Shown: positions 1 through 8,259 of the stretch, one piece after another
Numbering within the stretch: position 1 is the first letter of the stretch
Layout of the letters: each line of letters begins with the position of its first letter
NCBI GenBank assembly: GCA_937944485.1
Contig: CALDYU010000016.1
Span: forward strand, 1 to 64,000
Length of the DNA stretch: 64,000 nucleotides
Source of the DNA: an uncultured Flavobacteriaceae bacterium
Lineage (GTDB): Bacteria > Bacteroidota > Bacteroidia > Flavobacteriales > Flavobacteriaceae
Direction: 5' to 3'
Position numbers and translations under genes: made by a program
The notes under the pieces: generated by a model
Databases searched by the model: none
The model's input: only the letters and a program-made list of their open reading frames with translations
Told to the model about the DNA's origin: nothing

Positions 1-2779
1 TATCAAAATCTATCGGTGGATTGTAGGTTAAGTTATTCCCATTATCAAAATCAGTAATGTTGTTATTCCCACTCGTTGATGATATTGATATTAAATAGGA
101 AGTAGCATCAGTAGCTGCATTCCAAGAGATATCAGTACCTACTGCCACATCGGTAGCATTAGCAAGCGGTGCTGTTAATGTGGTACAAGAAGGTGGCGTT
201 GGCGCAGCGGCAGCAATAGTAAAACTTTCCGATGCGCATGGTCCAACAGCTTCACCTATGGTATTTACAGGAACAATAGTAACCGTAACTACATCTCCTG
301 ATTGAAAATCATTACCAAATGAATACGATAGCACATTACCCACATTTGTTTCAGGTAAATTATTGGTGCCACTGGTTGATGTAATTGTTAATTTGTATTC
401 ATCTGCCCCATTCGCCGGATTCCATGCTATATAATCGATAGATTCAGAAATATCTGTAGCACCGTTAATAGGTGAAACTAAATTGGTGCATTCAGGTAAG
501 GTGCTAGTGTTGCCCGTGGTAAAAGATTCTTCTAAACATCCTCCAAAATCACCATCGTTATAATACGGCGTAATTGTGACAAAAATATCTTGATTACTAG
601 GAAGGTCATTATTAAAATTATACCCTGTAACTTCACCAACATCTAAATTATTAACCAAATCACTTCCACCAGAGCTTGTACCAACGCTTATTTTATAGCC
701 ACAAGCACCTGGATTATCATTCCATGTTAGACCTGTATTTACAGGTACATTTGTAGCCCCATTTAGAGGATCGGATAAAGAAACACAACTCTTCGATGCG
801 TTTACTGTTACGTTAATATCATTACGAATTAAAAGAAGGTTTTTGCCATTTGTGCCCGGCACATTTACGTTCTCGAAGGGCATTAAATCACTGATTATTT
901 CAGAATGATAAACACCAGCATTACAAGTATTTATATTGGTAATGATATATTCAGGAGCATCGGGTGCATCCGCTATTTCTATACCATTTTTAAACCATTT
1001 GTAATGATTTTGAGTTCCACGAACTGTTGTTGATAAGGTGATGGTTTCGCCCGCATTAGGGTTTAGATTTTCTATAGTATTTACCTTGTTTTGTGGTGCA
1101 TACAAATAGGTTATAAAATACTTCAAGCTACCATACTGTGGAGAGCCGTTGTCGCGATAAAAAATATATTGATCATGTACGGCTTCAAAATCTCCGAAAT
1201 GAAAGTTATTGTTTTGAAGTTCGAATCTAAAATTGTAGGTGTCGTCAGGTTGGTTCTCTTCTTTAACAATGTTTTTGAAATTCGGAATTGCTCCTGATAA
1301 TTTATTGTCATGTACAATCAGCCTGTTATTCCTGAAAATTTTGCGTCCTGAAGCGATATGAGCTTGATAAAAATCATTCAAAATACTATTCCCTACTAAA
1401 AGATTGTTATTAATAATGAGATCTTCAAGTTGTATATTTTGACTGATATCTAAGGATTCTATTTGATTAAAAGAAGCATCTATTTCTTCTAAGACGGTGT
1501 TTTGCGTTACATCTAGGCCAGTTGTAGTGAATAAATTATTATTAATTCTCAGAGCGGTCAACATAACATTAGTTGTTACATCTAGATCAGTAAGTTTATT
1601 GAATCCCAAAAACAATCGTACCAGAGCTACATTATTGGTCAATACAAGCTGGGGAAGCATATTATCATCTAAATCAATTTGATTGAGTAGCACGTTTGTT
1701 GAGAAGTCGAGAGTGGTGATTTTATTTTCACTTCCATTGATGTTATTAAGCAAAGTATTTTGACTCGTATCAATAGTTGTTAAATCATTTTTGCTAACGT
1801 TCAAACTGGTTAAAGCTGTATTTTGAGTAATATTCAGTGAAACCATTTTATTCGAATTCAACTTCAAAATTTTCAGAGCCGAATTATTACTAAGGTCAAG
1901 TTGTAAGGGTACATTAGTGTCATTATTAGTAATGGTGAGTTCGTCAAGATTTGGAGCTCCTGTGAAGGACAACGGACTACTTATTTTATGATAAACAATG
2001 TTAACCTTGCTCAATGCGGCACTTGATGGTGGGGTAAAGTTTACAACATAGGTACGAGAAAGACAGATGAATTCAAGGGCACTAAAGCCTGAAAGATTTA
2101 TAGTATTAATATTTCCGTTATTAAGCGTTATAGACTTTAAACTTGTTTTTACATTAGGTAGATTAAAAGCTATCAGTTTTAAAGGTGCAACTTCTAAGTG
2201 TAATGTTTCAAGATTATCATAAACAGCAAGATCAACATTCAAGTCGTGCTTAGAAAGAATATACAAGTTCTTTAATGTTGTGGTATTTGGTAATATGATA
2301 TTCTGGAGGTTGGCTAAATCATCAATAAGAATATCTTCTAAATTGATATTTGCAGATAGGTCAATGGTAGTAATAGGGGCAGAATTTGTAAAAAAGTTCG
2401 CCCTAACGTCAAAGGTTTTGAGATTCGTATTGCTTGATAGGTCAAGATTAACAAGAGCGCTATTATTACTGAAAATTAGTTCTTCTAAGTTTATTAAGGT
2501 ATTAAGAGGTAAATCGGTAAATAAATTTGTGCCAAGATTAAGGCTTGTAACATTTACAAAAGCTTCTAGACCCGTAAAATCTGTAATGTCGTTTCTACCC
2601 GCTATATAGCTTGTTACTGCTTGCGCATCACTATTTAAAATAGTACCGTTCGCACCGTTAGTGTCAATTCCTTTATTTATAAGATCTTGCTCAAAATTGG
2701 CATCGGGAATAGGTGTGGTTTGAGCGGTGGCTTTTGCAAAGAATAACAGAAATAATAGTTGGAGATGATACTTGGGCAT
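1..2779 (-). CDS. Secreted leucine-rich-repeat / Ig-like surface protein (3' end outside window)
   Basis: The reading frame is open from an ATG at 2779 down to the window edge, giving 926 codons; the C-terminus is not visible. The first 20 residues form a signal peptide ending FAKATAQ. They are followed by IPDANFEQDLINKGID, an opening common in flavobacterial secreted LRR proteins. Residues about 60 to 480 are irregular leucine-rich repeats (pattern LxxLxLSxNxxL). About residues 560 to 650 resemble a PKD or Ig-like module containing YKWFKNGIEI. Three tandem modules of about 100 residues then begin at Cys665, Cys764 and Cys865, each with the pattern C..L..P..NATDV....W. Surface adhesion or ligand binding is inferred. 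A type IX secretion sorting signal would be expected at the missing C-terminus. The gene lies just beyond the duplicated argH tail. Confidence 0.85.
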   Translation of the reverse strand, partial: MPKYHLQLLFLLFFAKATAQTTPIPDANFEQDLINKGIDTNGANGTILNSDAQAVTSYIAGRNDITDFTGLEAFVNVTSLNLGTNLFTDLPLNTLINLEELIFSNNSALVNLDLSSNTNLKTFDVRANFFTNSAPITTIDLSANINLEDILIDDLANLQNIILPNTTTLKNLYILSKHDLNVDLAVYDNLETLHLEVAPLKLIAFNLPNVKTSLKSITLNNGNINTINLSGFSALEFICLSRTYVVNFTPPSSAALSKVNIVYHKISSPLSFTGAPNLDELTITNNDTNVPLQLDLSNNSALKILKLNSNKMVSLNITQNTALTSLNVSKNDLTTIDTSQNTLLNNINGSENKITTLDFSTNVLLNQIDLDDNMLPQLVLTNNVALVRLFLGFNKLTDLDVTTNVMLTALRINNNLFTTTGLDVTQNTVLEEIDASFNQIESLDISQNIQLEDLIINNNLLVGNSILNDFYQAHIASGRKIFRNNRLIVHDNKLSGAIPNFKNIVKEENQPDDTYNFRFELQNNNFHFGDFEAVHDQYIFYRDNGSPQYGSLKYFITYLYAPQNKVNTIENLNPNAGETITLSTTVRGTQNHYKWFKNGIEIADAPDAPEYIITNINTCNAGVYHSEIISDLMPFENVNVPGTNGKNLLLIRNDINVTVNASKSCVSLSDPLNGATNVPVNTGLTWNDNPGACGYKISVGTSSGGSDLVNNLDVGEVTGYNFNNDLPSNQDIFVTITPYYNDGDFGGCLEESFTTGNTSTLPECTNLVSPINGATDISESIDYIAWNPANGADEYKLTITSTSGTNNLPETNVGNVLSYSFGNDFQSGDVVTVTIVPVNTIGEAVGPCASESFTIAAAAPTPPSCTTLTAPLANATDVAVGTDISWNAATDATSYLISISSTSGNNNITDFDNGNNLTYNPPIDFD

Positions 2780-2986
2780 GGGACCTGCAGTTTACCCCCA
2801 GTTTTAGTGGAGATAGATTGATAACGAGAAGTTTATCAATATATTTTTCTATAGTACTATTTTGTTGGGAAACAATTAAGCATTTAGGTAATACTATAAC
2901 ATTATACTGTAAAAATTTGAACAAAAGGGCATCCTGTAATTGTTGTAGAATTGAAATTTTAGTCTGTCTAATTTAGGCTATTCATC

Positions 2987-3022
2987 TTTTTTCTTATCTC
3001 GTCTAAACATAAATTGCCTAAA
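2987..3022 (-). repeat. Duplicated argH 3' end, distal copy (36 bp)
   Basis: This stretch matches 4056-4091, inside the end of argH, at 33 of 36 positions. Read on the minus strand it encodes LGNLCLDEIRKK, the same residues as the real ArgH tail, and all three differences are synonymous. The frame runs on to a stop at 2968-2970. It therefore looks like the 3' end of a slightly diverged argH allele left on the far side of the HEPN gene. Confidence 0.85.
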
Positions 3023-3043
3023 TGACTTACTAATAACAAGTAT

Positions 3044-4027
3044 TTAGCAATTTTTTAAATCTCTTACCAAATTGGAATCTCGCATTGCCTCGATAATAAT
3101 TTTTTTTGTGATTTCTTCGATAGATTTTATTACGTTATATCTTAGGTTGGAAAAAATTTTATATTTCGTAGACTGGAAATCACATTTGCCGGAGTGAATC
3201 AAGGAACTCCTATATGAATACAATACAGATATGATTTTATCAAGACTAGTATTTTCATCTGCCAGATATTCAGCTAGGTTAATTTTGTAAATTCCAGTCA
3301 TTCGATTACTTAGGAGTTGTATTTTTGATTTTAGTTGTTTGGTAATTGAATCTCCATTACCTGTTGGATGGTGTGCAAGTAGTTGTTCCCATAGAACAAA
3401 ATAGATTAAAGGTTTAAAAACAGAAGTAAATCTGTGAAGACTTAACTCTCTGATATTCCATAATATACTTCGTAGATAACTATTTTTGTCTAACCTGTTA
3501 ATTAAATTCAGGATTTCCTCAAATTGAGTGACGAACGATTTATCAACAAAATTATTAGTGTAATATTCTTTGTTTAAATATTCACGAGAGAACTCCTGTT
3601 TATCATAGAAATCAGATACTTCTGAAAAAAATCCTTTTAACCTGCTGCCCTTTTTTTTATCGATTTGAAAAGATAAATTAGCAGTTAAACTATTTGTAGT
3701 TAGGTAGGCGGCTTGTGTAATTTCACTAAAAGATATAGTTTTTTTGACCGTTTCGATGACATACATTTTCCAATCAGATTTTTTCTGGATGGAATGAAAA
3801 TTTAATCTGTTTTTTTCATCAAATAGGATGTTATATTTGTAAATTTCAGTGAATCGATCTGGGCTAATTGGAGAATCAAAATTCTCTAAATTTACGACGT
3901 TCAGGTATTTGTAGATAAGATCAATTTCTTCTAAGGAAGCTTTACGTAAGATATAGTTGTTATCTATTTTGTAAGGTAATTCAATCCCTATCTCAAGGTA
4001 GTTTAATATGAAAGTGAAATGCTTCAT
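3044..4027 (-). CDS. HEPN-domain protein (Apea-like), possible RNase
   Basis: This is a 327-residue soluble protein with no signal peptide. Residues 230-285 resemble an Apea-like HEPN domain: a helix with KIQLLSNRM, then LYSYRSSLIHSG, which contains the R-x4-H motif (Arg273, His278) typical of HEPN RNases. The N-terminal 200 residues are not recognised. HEPN proteins commonly act in toxin-antitoxin, abortive-infection or RNA-processing roles. No antitoxin partner (such as an MNT nucleotidyltransferase) is adjacent. It starts 18 bp after argH, in the same direction, so it is probably read from the arg operon. It sits between two copies of the argH 3' end, which marks it as an inserted gene. 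The HEPN call rests on the motif alone; the actual function is unknown. Confidence 0.7.
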   Translation of the reverse strand: MKHFTFILNYLEIGIELPYKIDNNYILRKASLEEIDLIYKYLNVVNLENFDSPISPDRFTEIYKYNILFDEKNRLNFHSIQKKSDWKMYVIETVKKTISFSEITQAAYLTTNSLTANLSFQIDKKKGSRLKGFFSEVSDFYDKQEFSREYLNKEYYTNNFVDKSFVTQFEEILNLINRLDKNSYLRSILWNIRELSLHRFTSVFKPLIYFVLWEQLLAHHPTGNGDSITKQLKSKIQLLSNRMTGIYKINLAEYLADENTSLDKIISVLYSYRSSLIHSGKCDFQSTKYKIFSNLRYNVIKSIEEITKKIIIEAMRDSNLVRDLKNC

Positions 4028-4045
4028 ATTGCGATATTACTAAAT

Positions 4046-5317
4046 TCATTCTAATTTTTTTCTTATCTCGTCTAAACACAAATTACCCAAACTACCTTTA
4101 TGTGTGTGTTTAATATCTCTTTTAGGTGTAAAAGTACCGGCTTTAATTTCTTCTCCCATTTTTTTGTAGGCATCACGAAAAGGCATTCCATTTTGAACCA
4201 ATTCATTTAAGGTGTCAACACTAAAGAGGTAATCGTATTTTGGGTCTTCAATAATATTTTCGTTGATACGGATTTCTTTCAAACTAAAAGTCAGAATTTC
4301 CAAACAGGCTTTCATATCTTGAATTGCTGGCACTATGATTTCCTTAACCAATTGCAAATCGCGATGGTATCCGCTCGGGAGATTATTAATTACCAAAGTC
4401 AATTGATTGGGTATACTTTGTAGTTTGTTACACTTTCCTCGTACCAATTCAAAAACATCAGGATTTTTCTTATGCGGCATAATACTAGAACCAGTGGTCA
4501 ATTCATCAGGAAAAGAAATAAAATCAAAGTTTTGACTCATATACAAACAAATGTCCATAGCCATTTTTGATAGGGTAGCAGCAATATTTGCTATACCGAA
4601 AGCAGTAGCTTTTTCTACTTTTCCTCTTCCCATTTGGGCAGCAACCACATTAAACTTCATGGTTTCAAAGCCCATTTCTTGAGTTGTAAAACTTCGGTCT
4701 ATAGCGAAAGAACTCCCGTAGCCCGCGGCACTTCCTAAAGGGTTTTGATCAGCCACTTTATATGCCGCATCAATAAAATATAAATCATCAATTAAACTCT
4801 CAGCATAGGCGGAAAACCATAATCCGAACGATGACGGCATGGCGATTTGCAAATGGGTATACCCAGGTAGTAAAATGGTTTTATGTTTTTCAGCTAAATC
4901 CATAAGTAAATCAAAGAGTGTCTTCGTCTGTGATTTGATTTCTGAAAGTTCAGCCTTCAGGTATAAATGCATTGCCACTAAAACCTGATCGTTTCGAGAT
5001 CGTGCAGTATGGATTTTCTTGCCTGTATCCCCTAATTTTTCGGTGAGAAGAAACTCGATTTTTGAATGCATATCTTCAAACGAATCTTCAATTGTAAAAG
5101 TTCCTTCTGCAATCGATTTTCCTATTCCATCAAGCTCGTTTACCAAAGCATCTGTTTCATCTGAGGTAATCAAACCAATTTTCCCTAACATTTTGGCGTG
5201 TGCTTTTGAAGCAATCACATCATATTTTGCCAGATGTAAATCAAGTTCTCTATCATTACCTACAGTGAAATGGTCTATTTTCTTATCGGTACTAAATCCT
5301 TTGTCCCAGAGTTTCAT
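4046..5317 (-). CDS. argH: Argininosuccinate lyase
   Basis: ArgH cleaves argininosuccinate to arginine and fumarate, the last step of arginine synthesis, in the cytoplasm. The 423-residue protein carries the fumarase/aspartase superfamily signature GSSIMPHKKNPD at about 276-287, HTARSRNDQ at 103-111 and the TH of PGYTHLQ at 151-157, as expected for active argininosuccinate lyase. Length is slightly shorter than the roughly 460 residues of many family members, which is usual in Bacteroidota. It is the last arg gene of the minus-strand operon and is separated from the argE-like gene by 63 bp. Its final 12 codons are duplicated at 2987-3022, beyond the HEPN gene. Confidence 0.96.
   Translation of the reverse strand: MKLWDKGFSTDKKIDHFTVGNDRELDLHLAKYDVIASKAHAKMLGKIGLITSDETDALVNELDGIGKSIAEGTFTIEDSFEDMHSKIEFLLTEKLGDTGKKIHTARSRNDQVLVAMHLYLKAELSEIKSQTKTLFDLLMDLAEKHKTILLPGYTHLQIAMPSSFGLWFSAYAESLIDDLYFIDAAYKVADQNPLGSAAGYGSSFAIDRSFTTQEMGFETMKFNVVAAQMGRGKVEKATAFGIANIAATLSKMAMDICLYMSQNFDFISFPDELTTGSSIMPHKKNPDVFELVRGKCNKLQSIPNQLTLVINNLPSGYHRDLQLVKEIIVPAIQDMKACLEILTFSLKEIRINENIIEDPKYDYLFSVDTLNELVQNGMPFRDAYKKMGEEIKAGTFTPKRDIKHTHKGSLGNLCLDEIRKKLE
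4056..4091 (-). repeat. argH 3' end, proximal copy of flanking 36-bp repeat
   Basis: This segment lies inside the argH coding end and pairs with 2987-3022. The two direct copies bracket the HEPN gene with nothing else between them except short spacers. An element that integrates into a gene 3' end and restores the reading frame leaves this kind of arrangement. Confidence 0.8.
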
Positions 5318-5325
5318 AATTTTTC

Positions 5326-5371
5326 AATTAGCAGTTAACAATGAACAACTATCAATTGTACATTGCTAATT
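5326..5371. repeat. Intergenic imperfect inverted repeat between argE-like gene and argH
   Basis: The 8-base arms AATTAGCA (5326-5333) and TGCTAATT (5364-5371) are perfectly complementary, and the interior is partly so. The sequence resembles the short palindromic spacers built from AACAATGAAC-like words that recur between flavobacterial genes. Role unknown; it could shape mRNA stability within the operon. Confidence 0.5.
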
Positions 5372-5380
5372 AATTATTGT

Positions 5381-6445
5381 TTATTGTAAGAATCCCTCCA
5401 ATATATTAATATACAAATCAATGCCTTCTTCAATTTCATGCACATAAATAAATTCATCCGCCGAATGCGAACGTGTACTATCTCCTGGCCCCAGTTTCAA
5501 CGACTGACAGCTTAATGCCGCTTGATCGGAAAGAGTTGGCGAACCATAAGTTTGTCGCCCCAAGGCGATACCCGATTGCACCAAAGCGTGGTCTTTATCA
5601 ATTTTAGAGGAATTTAATTTTAATCCGCGTTCTTGTAATTCACAGGGTGCTACAGACTTTAATAAATTGGCAATTTCTTGATTAGAATACGCATCGTTTA
5701 CTCGAACATCAATCACCAATTCTACCTGTGCTGGCACCACATTATGCTGGCTACCTGCATTGATTTGAGTTACTGTCATTTTTACATCGCCCAATGCCTC
5801 GGAAGTTTTTTCAAATCTGTAATTTTTGAACCATTCCAACACTTCGATTGTATTGTAAATAGAATTATTATCGTTCGGATGGGCCGCATGTGAGGGAGAA
5901 CCTTTTACAACTGCATCAAAGACAATCAAACCTTTTTCAGCAATGGCCAAATCCATCAAAGTGGGTTCGCCAACGATGGCTACATCAATTTCCGGAAGAC
6001 TCGGAAGTAGACCTCGTAAACTGTTTTCGCCTGCACTTTCTTCTTCCATAGAAGCCACCATCAAAATATTATGGTTGAGCTTTTCTTGCTCATAAAAATG
6101 AGTGAATGTGGCTAGTAAAGAAACCAAACATCCCCCTGCGTCATTACTTCCTAATCCGTATAATTTACCATCTTCGATATGGGGATGAAATGGGTCTTTG
6201 GTGTAAGCCTTGTTAGGTTTTACAGTGTCGTGATGTGAATTAAGCAGGAGTGTTGGTTTGCTATCATCCCAGAATTTGTTTTTTGCGAATACATTGTTAT
6301 GAATACGCTCAAAAGGAATGTCAAAAGCCTTGAACCAATCTTGAAGGGCATTAGCGGTTTTATCTTCTTCTGAAGAAAAGGATTGTATTGAAATCAACTG
6401 CTTCAATAAATCTATGGCTTTATTTGTCAATTTTTCCTGCGTCAT
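5381..6445 (-). CDS. argE: M20-family N-acyl-ornithine / N-acyl-citrulline deacylase (ArgE-like)
   Basis: This 354-residue zinc peptidase-fold protein has the M20 metal ligands in order: His72 (in SHHDTVKP), Asp102 (SNDAGG), the catalytic Glu134-Glu135 (MEEESAGE) and Glu160 in VGEPT. Because the operon encodes an acylornithine-type carbamoyltransferase (ArgF'), the expected substrate is N-acylcitrulline rather than N-acetylornithine. Whether the acyl group is acetyl or succinyl cannot be read from the sequence. No argJ is present, so this enzyme is needed for a linear pathway. It begins one base from the argB stop codon, which supports translational linkage. Confidence 0.88.
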   Translation of the reverse strand: MTQEKLTNKAIDLLKQLISIQSFSSEEDKTANALQDWFKAFDIPFERIHNNVFAKNKFWDDSKPTLLLNSHHDTVKPNKAYTKDPFHPHIEDGKLYGLGSNDAGGCLVSLLATFTHFYEQEKLNHNILMVASMEEESAGENSLRGLLPSLPEIDVAIVGEPTLMDLAIAEKGLIVFDAVVKGSPSHAAHPNDNNSIYNTIEVLEWFKNYRFEKTSEALGDVKMTVTQINAGSQHNVVPAQVELVIDVRVNDAYSNQEIANLLKSVAPCELQERGLKLNSSKIDKDHALVQSGIALGRQTYGSPTLSDQAALSCQSLKLGPGDSTRSHSADEFIYVHEIEEGIDLYINILEGFLQ

Positions 6446-6446
6446 T

Positions 6447-7226
6447 TTATAAGGTAATAGTGGTAAAAAGTTCGTTTTTTGAATCCAGCATAGAATGGTG
6501 TCCGATACATACTTTGCTTACATTTTTATGCAAGGCGTGAAAGCAATTTTCCAACTTGGGGAGCATGCCGTCTGCAATAATTCCGTCGTTTAAAAGCTGT
6601 TGGTATTTTGCAGCATCGATATTTTTCACAACAGAATCATCATCTGCTACATCTATCAAAACACCTTTCTTTTCAAAGCAATAGTAAAGTGTAGTATCAT
6701 AAAGCTCACTCATTCCAATTGCAAGTTCGGAAGCAATAGTGTCCGCATTTGTATTCAAAAGTTGACCATGTCCGTCATGGGTCATAGCGCAAAAAACGGG
6801 AGTTAAGTCTGCTTCCAAAAGTTTCGAAATCATTTTATGGTTCACGCCGTCTACGTCTCCAGCAAAACCATAATCGATTTCTTTTACCGGGCGTTTGCGT
6901 GCTTGAATAGCATCGCCATCAGCACCGCTCAAACCAATGGCGCTGCAATTATTTGCCTGTAATTCTGCTACGATATTTTTGTTGGTTAATCCTGCGTAAA
7001 CCATGGTAATAACCTCAAGGGTTTCGGCATCGGTAATTCTTCTTCCCCCGATCATTTTTGATTCAATACCGAGTTTGGTTGCCAACTGGGTCGCTAATTT
7101 TCCACCACCATGGACTAGTATTTTGTAGCCCCCAAGGTTGGCGAAAAGTTTTAGAAACTTTGTGAGTTCGTCGCTATTTTCGATGACGTTACCGCCGATT
7201 TTTACTATGGATAGTTTTTGTGTCAT
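6447..7226 (-). CDS. argB: N-acylglutamate kinase
   Basis: This kinase phosphorylates N-acetyl- or N-succinyl-glutamate in the second step of the pathway. The 259-residue protein shows the amino-acid-kinase fold: the lysine loop VKIGGNVIE at 8-16, the glycine-rich HGGGK at about 39-43, and GGRRITD at 60-66. Length is normal for bacterial ArgB. The start codon overlaps the argF' stop by 4 bp (ATGA), so the two are translationally coupled. The long N-terminal helix seen in arginine-inhibited hexameric enzymes is absent, so strong feedback inhibition is not expected. That would leave control to the operon leader (inference). Confidence 0.93.
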   Translation of the reverse strand: MTQKLSIVKIGGNVIENSDELTKFLKLFANLGGYKILVHGGGKLATQLATKLGIESKMIGGRRITDAETLEVITMVYAGLTNKNIVAELQANNCSAIGLSGADGDAIQARKRPVKEIDYGFAGDVDGVNHKMISKLLEADLTPVFCAMTHDGHGQLLNTNADTIASELAIGMSELYDTTLYYCFEKKGVLIDVADDDSVVKNIDAAKYQQLLNDGIIADGMLPKLENCFHALHKNVSKVCIGHHSMLDSKNELFTTITL

Positions 7227-8158
7227 GATTCCAAAATCTTTTTTAGAACGACTTGCGCAGCAAAAGTTCTGTTATTCGCTTGTTCAATCACTAAAGATTG
7301 TTTTCCATCTAAAACGGCATCTTCAACTACCACATTTCTCCGAACGGGAAGGCAGTGCATAAACTTCGCTTTTCCCAACTTTTCTTTAGTCATCATCCAA
7401 TCGGAATCCTGACTCAAAACTTTTCCATAATTCGAATAACTACTCCAGTTTTTTACGTAGACGAAGTCCGCATTTTCCAAGGCTTTTTCTTCGTCATATT
7501 CAATCGCAGCATCCTTAGTAATTTCAGGATTCAATTCATATCCTTCGGGATGCGTAATTACAAAATCAGCATCCTGCAATTGCATCATTTCAACAAAAGA
7601 ATTGGCAACGGCATGTGGCAGAGCTTTAGGATGCGGTGCCCAAGAAAGAACCACTTTAGGCCTTGCCTGACTATTTTGTTCGTCCATAGTAATGGCATCA
7701 GCAAGAGCTTGCAAAGGGTGCGCTGTAGAGCTTTCCATATTCACGACGGGAATAGAGGCATACTTTACAAATCCATTTAAAACAATCTCGGCTTCGTCTT
7801 TTTCTTTATCTGTCAATGAGGCAAAAGCTCGAATGGCAACAATATCACAAAATTGAGAAACTACCTTTGCAGCCTCTTTAATGTGTTCAGATTTTCCTCG
7901 GTTCATTACAGCTCCATCTTCAAATTCCAATTGCCACCCTTCGGCACCAAAATTCATAACCATTACCTCCATACCTAAGTTCATCGCTGCTTTTTGAGTG
8001 CTTAAACGTGTTCGTAGACTGTTGTTGAAAAACAATAAACAAATCGTTTTTCCTTCTCCCAAAGATTTATGAGCTGCGGGATCTTCTTTTAGTTTTCTGG
8101 CTTCCGATACCCAATTGGGAAGGGAGTCGATATCTTTTACTGATAAATAGTGTTTCAT
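7223..8158 (-). CDS. argF': N-acyl-L-ornithine carbamoyltransferase (ArgF')
   Basis: This 311-residue transcarbamylase transfers carbamoyl phosphate to an N-acylated ornithine. It has the carbamoyl-phosphate loop NNSLRTRLST at 45-54 instead of the STRTR of ordinary OTCase, HPLQ at 147-150 and HCLPVRRN at 268-275. The VRRN ending marks the acetyl/succinyl-ornithine subfamily. From recalled sequences, residue 90 is Pro in the Bacteroides fragilis succinylornithine enzyme and the matching residue is Glu92 in Xanthomonas acetylornithine enzyme. Here it is Ser90 in GKSEH. A small uncharged residue favours succinylornithine, but this is inference. It is followed directly by argB. Confidence 0.93.
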   Translation of the reverse strand: MKHYLSVKDIDSLPNWVSEARKLKEDPAAHKSLGEGKTICLLFFNNSLRTRLSTQKAAMNLGMEVMVMNFGAEGWQLEFEDGAVMNRGKSEHIKEAAKVVSQFCDIVAIRAFASLTDKEKDEAEIVLNGFVKYASIPVVNMESSTAHPLQALADAITMDEQNSQARPKVVLSWAPHPKALPHAVANSFVEMMQLQDADFVITHPEGYELNPEITKDAAIEYDEEKALENADFVYVKNWSSYSNYGKVLSQDSDWMMTKEKLGKAKFMHCLPVRRNVVVEDAVLDGKQSLVIEQANNRTFAAQVVLKKILES

Positions 8159-8170
8159 AATTCTATTTGT

Positions 8171-8192
8171 CTCCTCGAGCGCAGTCGAGAGG
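8171..8192. repeat. Short REP-like palindrome in argF'-argD spacer
   Basis: CTCGA (8174-8178) and TCGAG (8185-8189) flank the six bases GCGCAG. It is GC-rich against an AT-rich background and resembles the CTCGACTGCGCTCGA repeats found scattered in flavobacterial intergenic regions. It lies in the 101-bp gap inside the operon. Confidence 0.5.
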
Positions 8193-8259
8193 TAATTTAG
8201 GTTTATAGGTCTTGCATCTTGGCTCCGCTCAATCTGACAGCTCGACCAAACAAATGCAT

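Noticed and set aside
1091-1297. Short plus-strand open frames within the LRR surface protein
   Set aside because: They overlap a long continuous minus-strand frame with clear repeats and signal peptide, and they have no family-like features.
2713-2976. 87-codon plus-strand frame around the LRR gene start
   Set aside because: It covers the start of the surface-protein gene and the argH remnant; no recognisable domain or upstream promoter.
2987-4091. HEPN gene as part of a toxin-antitoxin pair
   Set aside because: No nucleotidyltransferase or small antitoxin ORF is adjacent; only short spacers separate the gene from the repeats.
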